The notes under the pieces: generated by a model
The model's input: only the letters and a program-made list of their open reading frames with translations
Databases searched by the model: none
Told to the model about the DNA's origin: nothing
Made by a program: the position numbers and the translations under genes
Source: Hyphomicrobiales bacterium
Lineage (GTDB): Bacteria > Pseudomonadota > Alphaproteobacteria > Rhizobiales > Beijerinckiaceae
NCBI GenBank assembly: GCA_930633495.1
Contig: CAKNFJ010000001.1
Span: 4,921,001 to 4,985,000, forward strand
DNA: 64,000 bases
Direction: 5' to 3'
Part shown: positions 62,414 through 64,000 of the stretch, piece by piece
Numbering within the stretch: position 1 is the first letter of the stretch
Layout of the letters: each line of letters opens with the position of its first letter

Positions 62414-63715
62414 TTGGTGTCAGCGAACGGGATTTCTCAGCTGCTTTCGAGCATCGGACATGCTGCGCAATGCTGGCGCGACGGCTTGGGGCGCCGCCTC
62501 GCGAGGCGGGCCGCCGTCGTCGCGATCGCTTGCGGATTCGCGGCTGCCTCGGTTCCGGTCCACGGCGAAAACAAGCTGCAGAGCGATTATCCGGTCGCGA
62601 CCGACGCCCGCGTCGAGCAGAGCGGCGACAATGTGCGGCTGACGATGATGCTTTCCGCGGCGATGGAGGTGGATGCCTGGGTTCAGGCTTCGCCCGATCG
62701 CGTCATCGTCGAGATGCCCTCGACGAATTTCCAGATTCAAGCCAACGCGAAGAAGGCCGCCGGATTTGTCAGCGGTTATCGCTACGGCCTGTTCACGGCC
62801 GACAAGGCCCGAATCATCATCGATCTTTCCCAGCCCGCGACGATCGCCAAGGCGGAAGTGAGGCCCGTGCGCGGTGGCTTCGGGGAATTCACGATCGAGC
62901 TGAAGAAGGTCGCGCGCGCCGAATTCCTCGCCGAGGCTGGCAAGGTGCGGAAGCCGCAGGAAGCGCCTCCGCCGGTGGCCGCCGTCAAGCCGGATGGCGA
63001 GCGCCGGCGCACCATCGTCATCGATCCCGGCCATGGCGGAATCGACCCCGGCACGATGGTCGCCTCCATTTCGGAGAAGGCTGTCGTCCTCGCTTTCGGC
63101 AAGGCGCTCAAGGAGCAGCTGGAGGCCGCAGGTCGCTACCGGGTCGTGCTGACCCGCGACGATGATCGTTTCGTCTCGCTCTCCGACAGGGTTCAGGCGG
63201 GCCGCAATGAGCAGGCGGATCTGTTCATCTCGATTCATGCCGATTCGTTGATGCAGGCGCAGGATGTGCGCGGTGCCACGGTCTATACGCGCTCCGAGCG
63301 CGCGACCGACGCCGAGGCGGCCAAGCTCGCCGCGAAGGAAAACGAGGCCGATGCCGCGGCCGGCCTGGAAACGCGCGAGGAAGTGCAGGACGTCGCGGGC
63401 ATCCTGATGGATCTGGCGCGGCGCGAGACGCGGACGTTCACGGGCGTGTTTGCACGCAACCTCGTCGACAAGCTCGGCGGTTCGATCAAGATGCACAAGA
63501 TTCCGCTGCGCTCGGCGCGATTCTGGGTGCTGAGCGCCCCGGACGTGCCTTCCGTGCTGATCGAGCTCGGCTATATGTCGAGCCCGAAGGACGCCGAGCT
63601 GTTGAACTCGCCGGAATGGCGGGGCAAGGCCGTGACGGCGGTTTCGGCCGCGATCGAGGACTATTTCTCACGCGAACGTGCTTCCGTCGGCAAGGCGGCC
63701 GAGAACCGGAACTGA
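62414..63715 (+). CDS. N-acetylmuramoyl-L-alanine amidase (AmiC-type)
   Basis: This periplasmic zinc amidase cleaves the peptide stems from glycan strands during cell separation. The 433-residue protein has an N-terminal export region (RRAAVVAIACGFAAASVPVHG), an AMIN domain (about 55-165) and an Amidase_3 domain (200-415). The latter shows zinc ligands in DPGHGG and ISIHAD and the catalytic Glu in LIELGYMSS. The start is uncertain: TTG at 62414 and GTG at 62417 both fit, and no ATG is in frame nearby. It is followed by a PBP1A gene. Confidence 0.93.
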   Translation: MVSANGISQLLSSIGHAAQCWRDGLGRRLARRAAVVAIACGFAAASVPVHGENKLQSDYPVATDARVEQSGDNVRLTMMLSAAMEVDAWVQASPDRVIVEMPSTNFQIQANAKKAAGFVSGYRYGLFTADKARIIIDLSQPATIAKAEVRPVRGGFGEFTIELKKVARAEFLAEAGKVRKPQEAPPPVAAVKPDGERRRTIVIDPGHGGIDPGTMVASISEKAVVLAFGKALKEQLEAAGRYRVVLTRDDDRFVSLSDRVQAGRNEQADLFISIHADSLMQAQDVRGATVYTRSERATDAEAAKLAAKENEADAAAGLETREEVQDVAGILMDLARRETRTFTGVFARNLVDKLGGSIKMHKIPLRSARFWVLSAPDVPSVLIELGYMSSPKDAELLNSPEWRGKAVTAVSAAIEDYFSRERASVGKAAENRN

Positions 63716-63875
63716 TATCAGGGCGTGACGGGGCCCTCCCGTATCGTTATCGGATCATGCGAAATGTGGTCGCAAGGCCACGGTTCCGCCATTTACGTCA
63801 TGTTATAGCTCTGAACTGCGACGCGCGCCCCGAATCCGGCGCCCGCCGGGTGGCTGATGGGGTCCAGGGTCTGAA

Positions 63876-64000
63876 ATGCGGTTTGTTCTGCGAATTTTCG
63901 GATGGTTGTTCGCCGCTGGCGCGATCGCCTTCGTGATCGGCGCCGCCGTGGCCGGCGGCCTGATCTGGCATTATTCGCAGGACCTGCCCGACTATGCCCA
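63876..64000 (+). CDS. mrcA: penicillin-binding protein 1A, N-terminal part
   Basis: The gene runs off the window. The 41 visible residues contain a cytoplasmic MRFVLRIFGWLF start, one membrane anchor (AGAIAFVIGAAVAGGLI) and the YSQDLPDY segment that opens the periplasmic part of class A PBPs. The place after an AmiC-type amidase is usual in alphaproteobacteria. Confidence 0.8.
   Translation, partial: MRFVLRIFGWLFAAGAIAFVIGAAVAGGLIWHYSQDLPDYA

Noticed and set aside
1..64000. CRISPR array
   Set aside because: No series of identical 25-40-bp repeats with unique spacers was seen; the repeat arrays at 21268 and 35007 have short, imperfect units.

Overview
The window is a GC-rich, densely packed chromosomal segment from an alphaproteobacterium, most probably of the order Hyphomicrobiales (a Bosea- or Methylobacterium-like organism). 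This is judged from the family sequences (alphaproteobacterial RNase E with a large acidic insert, accBC, narK double fusion, AmiC next to PBP1A) and from the palindromic extragenic repeat after moeA. No rRNA is present; the single tRNA is tRNA-Gln(CUG).

Region 1 (1-15.5 kb) is an anaerobic nitrate respiration locus. moeA lies on the plus strand. A minus-strand operon runs narK (a NarK1-NarK2 double transporter), narG, narH, narJ, narI, a parvulin isomerase, a small unknown protein, a hemerythrin-like protein, a beta-carbonic anhydrase, moaA and a DUF2478 protein. A perfect FNR-type box (TTGAT-N4-ATCAA) stands in front of narK. Transporter, enzyme, assembly factors and molybdenum cofactor synthesis are thus packaged in one unit.

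Region 2 (15.5-39.2 kb) is accessory DNA. It holds transposase and IS-end remnants, a LysE exporter, a DGC zinc protein and an HTH protein with a palindromic operator. Next come a pair of unrecognised genes headed by iteron-like repeats and large palindromes, and a four-gene operon coding for an unknown helical protein, a QueC-like PP-loop enzyme, an XRE-ImmA/IrrE protease and a PIN nuclease. A plus-strand cassette follows (small protein, exonuclease I, four paralogous unknown proteins, XRE regulator, AAA+ ATPase, unknown protein). After it lie a second HTH protein with the same operator type, a VapBC pair, a metG fragment and a 693-residue tyrosine recombinase that abuts the 3' end of tRNA-Gln. 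This has the layout of an integrated element using the tRNA as attachment site, but the distal attachment repeat was not found. The QueC/ImmA/PIN operon and the exonuclease/paralog/AAA+ cassette are the best candidates for undescribed (probably defence-type) systems.

Region 3 (39.5-51.6 kb) is a catabolic locus. It encodes a MarR regulator divergent from an HpaC/HpaB-type flavin monooxygenase pair, a cupin, an amidase, a GntR regulator with a DUF2848 protein, a complete branched-chain-type ABC importer and an M20 peptidase. A 36-bp perfect palindrome lies between the divergent DUF2848 and transporter promoters. The substrate is not evident.

Region 4 (51.6-64 kb) is core chromosome: accC-accB, a DsbA-like periplasmic protein, a class I aminotransferase, a large MscS channel, a small membrane protein, RNase E, an AmiC-type amidase and the start of a PBP1A gene that runs off the window.
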